Notes under the pieces: generated by a model
What the model was told of the DNA's origin: nothing
Database searches by the model: none
What the model saw: the letters and a program-made list of their open reading frames with translations, nothing else
Position numbers and translations under genes: made by a program
DNA from: Nocardioides sp.
Lineage (GTDB): Bacteria > Actinomycetota > Actinomycetes > Propionibacteriales > Nocardioidaceae
Length of the DNA stretch: 6,528 nucleotides
Direction of reading: 5' to 3'
Assembly (NCBI GenBank): GCA_029264225.1
Contig: JARICB010000447.1
Coordinates: 1 to 6,528, forward strand
Shown here: piece after piece, positions 5,453-6,528 of the stretch
Numbering within the stretch: the stretch's first letter is position 1
How the letters are laid out: each line of letters begins with the position of its first letter

Positions 5453-5986
5453 CTAGAAGCGGTTCTTCGGCCGGGTCGGATCCTCGAGCAGCGGCAGCAC
5501 CATGGCGACCTCGTCGGCATCCTTCTCAGACTCTCCGTCGGCAACCCGAACGGGTCTGCGCTCGGACGTCGGCCGGAAACCGAAGCTACTGGCGAACGCG
5601 ACTGCGGAGGAGTTGTCGGAGCCCACCCAGAAGTAGAGAAACTCCGATCCGTCCTCGGCCGCCTTCTGACGGGCGGCCGTCACCAGGCCCCAGGCCACAC
5701 GTTGACCGCGCACCTCTGGAGATGTCCACAGCCCGAACACGGCAGCCGCCTCGGGGTCGTCGTCGTGGCCCCCGAGCGAGACCAGACCAACTGGCTCAGC
5801 CCCCCGCTCGGCCACGATCCGGGTCGCTCGCCTCATCCGCTCGCGCCAGAAGTCGTCGTCGTAGGAGGCCTCGTCCTCGTAACGGGCAACAAAGGCCTGC
5901 GGCGCATCGCGCAGCGCCGTCAGGCGGACCTCGCGGAAGAGCTGCCATTCGTTCTCACTCAGGAGGCGAACCTTGATATCAGCCAT
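5453..5986 (-). CDS. GNAT-family N-acetyltransferase
   Basis: This 177-residue protein has the GNAT fold order. It has an N-terminal strand and helix (IKVRLLSENEWQLFREVRLTAL), central strands V-G-L-V-S and A-V-F-G-L-W-T, then the acetyl-CoA loop SPEVRGQRVAWGLV (residues 89-102), and a C-terminal segment FLYFWVGSDNSSAVAFASSFGF in the usual N-x3-A...GF arrangement. The loop reads RGQRVA where the consensus is R/Q-x-x-G-x-G/A, so Arg96 stands where Gly is usual; the Arg93-Gly94 pair is kept. It transfers an acetyl group from acetyl-CoA to an amine; the acceptor (small molecule or protein) cannot be told. I chose the ATG at 5986. A GTG six codons upstream (6004) is also open, and neither has a good ribosome binding site. 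It is divergent from the UbiA unit and upstream of the GlsB-like gene. Confidence 0.88.
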   Translation of the reverse strand: MADIKVRLLSENEWQLFREVRLTALRDAPQAFVARYEDEASYDDDFWRERMRRATRIVAERGAEPVGLVSLGGHDDDPEAAAVFGLWTSPEVRGQRVAWGLVTAARQKAAEDGSEFLYFWVGSDNSSAVAFASSFGFRPTSERRPVRVADGESEKDADEVAMVLPLLEDPTRPKNRF

Positions 5987-6035
5987 GCTTGCAGGATGGC
6001 ACACCTTGGGAAGACTTGGCCGGGCGTCACGTCGG

Positions 6036-6049
6036 CACCCTCAAGGGTG
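6036..6049. promoter_or_regulatory. Inverted repeat in the GNAT/UbiA divergent gap
   Basis: CACCCT (6036-6041) and AGGGTG (6044-6049) are a perfect 6-base dyad around a 2-base centre, midway in the 111-base gap between the acetyltransferase and the leader ORF. It could be an operator for either direction. Overlapping shorter inverted repeats follow (GAAGGT at 6049-6054 with ACCTTC at 6074-6079). Confidence 0.35.
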
Positions 6050-6072
6050 AAGGTGAGACAGGACACCTCGGG

Positions 6073-6078
6073 TACCTT
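6073..6078 (+). promoter_or_regulatory. Possible -10 for the leader ORF and UbiA gene
   Basis: TACCTT fits TANNNT and lies 25 bases before the leader ORF start. No convincing -35 is seen at 16 to 18 bases upstream. This is a weak call. Confidence 0.25.
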
Positions 6079-6097
6079 CAAAGTCAGGGGGCCCGAC

Positions 6098-6163
6098 ATG
6101 ACGATGAGCATCCGCACCACGACCGCTGGCGCCGTCTTGTTCCGCGGGCGCAACCTGCCGTGA
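6098..6163 (+). CDS. Short leader-like ORF (21 residues) overlapping UbiA start
   Basis: ATG at 6098 is preceded by AGGGGG (6086-6091) with six bases between, a good ribosome binding site. The frame runs 21 codons and stops at TGA 6161-6163, inside a GTGA with the candidate UbiA start GTG at 6160. The peptide begins MTMSIRTTTAG and ends FRGRNLP; it is basic (three Arg) with a Thr run and no acidic residue. I do not recognise it. A second ATG two codons in (6104) gives a 19-residue version. The likely role is translational coupling of the UbiA gene, which has no ribosome binding site of its own, but a functional small protein is possible. Chance occurrence cannot be excluded for so short a frame. 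Confidence 0.45.
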   Translation: MTMSIRTTTAGAVLFRGRNLP

Positions 6164-6528
6164 GAGTGCCCGAGGACAGCGCCCTGCATACGCCCGGCCC
6201 TGCAACCGCGCCGCGGTCGGTCCCGCTCTTCGCACTGCTGACCACTGCCCATGTCGGCCCCACGGTGGCGGTCACGATCTTCGCGGCGCTGCTCGCCGTA
6301 GCCGAAGGCCTAGCTGTCCACCAGAGCGTCATCGTCACCGCGGCCGTCCTCGCCGGCCAACTCACGATCGGCTGGGGCAACGACCTGCGCGACGCCACCC
6401 GCGACCGGCTGGTCGTCAGGACTGACAAGCCCTTGGCCGCCGGGGAGTTGCGGTCCTCGACCGTGATCGCAGCGCTGGTTGCAGCGGCAGTGGCCTGCGT
6501 CGTTCTTTCGTTCCTTCTCGGATGGCGC
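6160..6528 (+). CDS. UbiA-family prenyltransferase, truncated at right edge
   Basis: The frame is open from GTG 6160 to the window end (123 codons visible). The hallmark N-D-x-x-D-x3-D is present at residues 74-82 (NDLRDATRD), followed by R-x5-TDKPLAAG, the Mg-diphosphate-binding first aspartate motif region of UbiA-type intramembrane prenyltransferases. Predicted membrane helices are at about 32-53, 56-73 and 101-121. UbiA enzymes move a polyprenyl chain from its diphosphate to an aromatic or other acceptor; roughly the first 40% of a normal-length protein of about 290 residues is visible, so the second aspartate motif and the acceptor class cannot be judged. The start is uncertain between GTG 6160 (overlapping the leader stop) and GTG 6166; upstream sequence in frame is open but lacks UbiA character. 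Confidence 0.85.
   Translation, partial: MRVPEDSALHTPGPATAPRSVPLFALLTTAHVGPTVAVTIFAALLAVAEGLAVHQSVIVTAAVLAGQLTIGWGNDLRDATRDRLVVRTDKPLAAGELRSSTVIAALVAAAVACVVLSFLLGWR

Overview
The window is GC-rich DNA with the dense, high-GC3 coding, GTG starts and short intergenic gaps typical of an actinomycete. A Nocardioides-like (Propionibacteriales) host is my best guess from gene content and style, not something the sequence proves.

Left part (1-3810): an oxidative catabolic module built around a divergent promoter. Reading leftward from 2951 are a class B flavin monooxygenase (FMO), an EthR-like TetR regulator whose start overlaps the FMO stop (ATGA), and an alpha/beta hydrolase whose 3' end leaves the window. 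Reading rightward from 3046 is a short-chain dehydrogenase/reductase (SDR). Alcohol dehydrogenase, flavin monooxygenase and esterase is the enzyme set expected for oxidising an alcohol to a ketone, inserting or adding oxygen, and hydrolysing the product. The monooxygenase, however, carries the classical FMO fingerprint (ending H-x3-Y) and not the Baeyer-Villiger one. The 94-base gap between the divergent genes holds two palindromes that overlap predicted promoters for both directions, so the regulator probably controls both arms.

Middle (3811-4246): a 436-base gene-free stretch. It contains two 110-base direct repeats (101 of 110 identical) 177 bases apart, plus a partial 25-base copy. Each repeat contains a long imperfect inverted repeat. 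They look like a dispersed palindromic or MITE-like element. The mismatches between the copies are nearly all nonsynonymous in the only shared long frame, which argues against coding.

Right part (4247-6528): a di-iron repair protein of the RIC/YtfE/ScdA family (+), possibly on a leaderless mRNA. It converges on a GlsB/YeaQ/YmgE-type small membrane protein (-), which lies downstream of a GNAT acetyltransferase (-). Divergent from the acetyltransferase, a 21-residue leader-like ORF overlaps (GTGA) the start of a UbiA-family prenyltransferase that runs off the right edge. RIC and GlsB/YeaQ are both stress-associated families, but nothing visible links the right-hand genes to the monooxygenase module.
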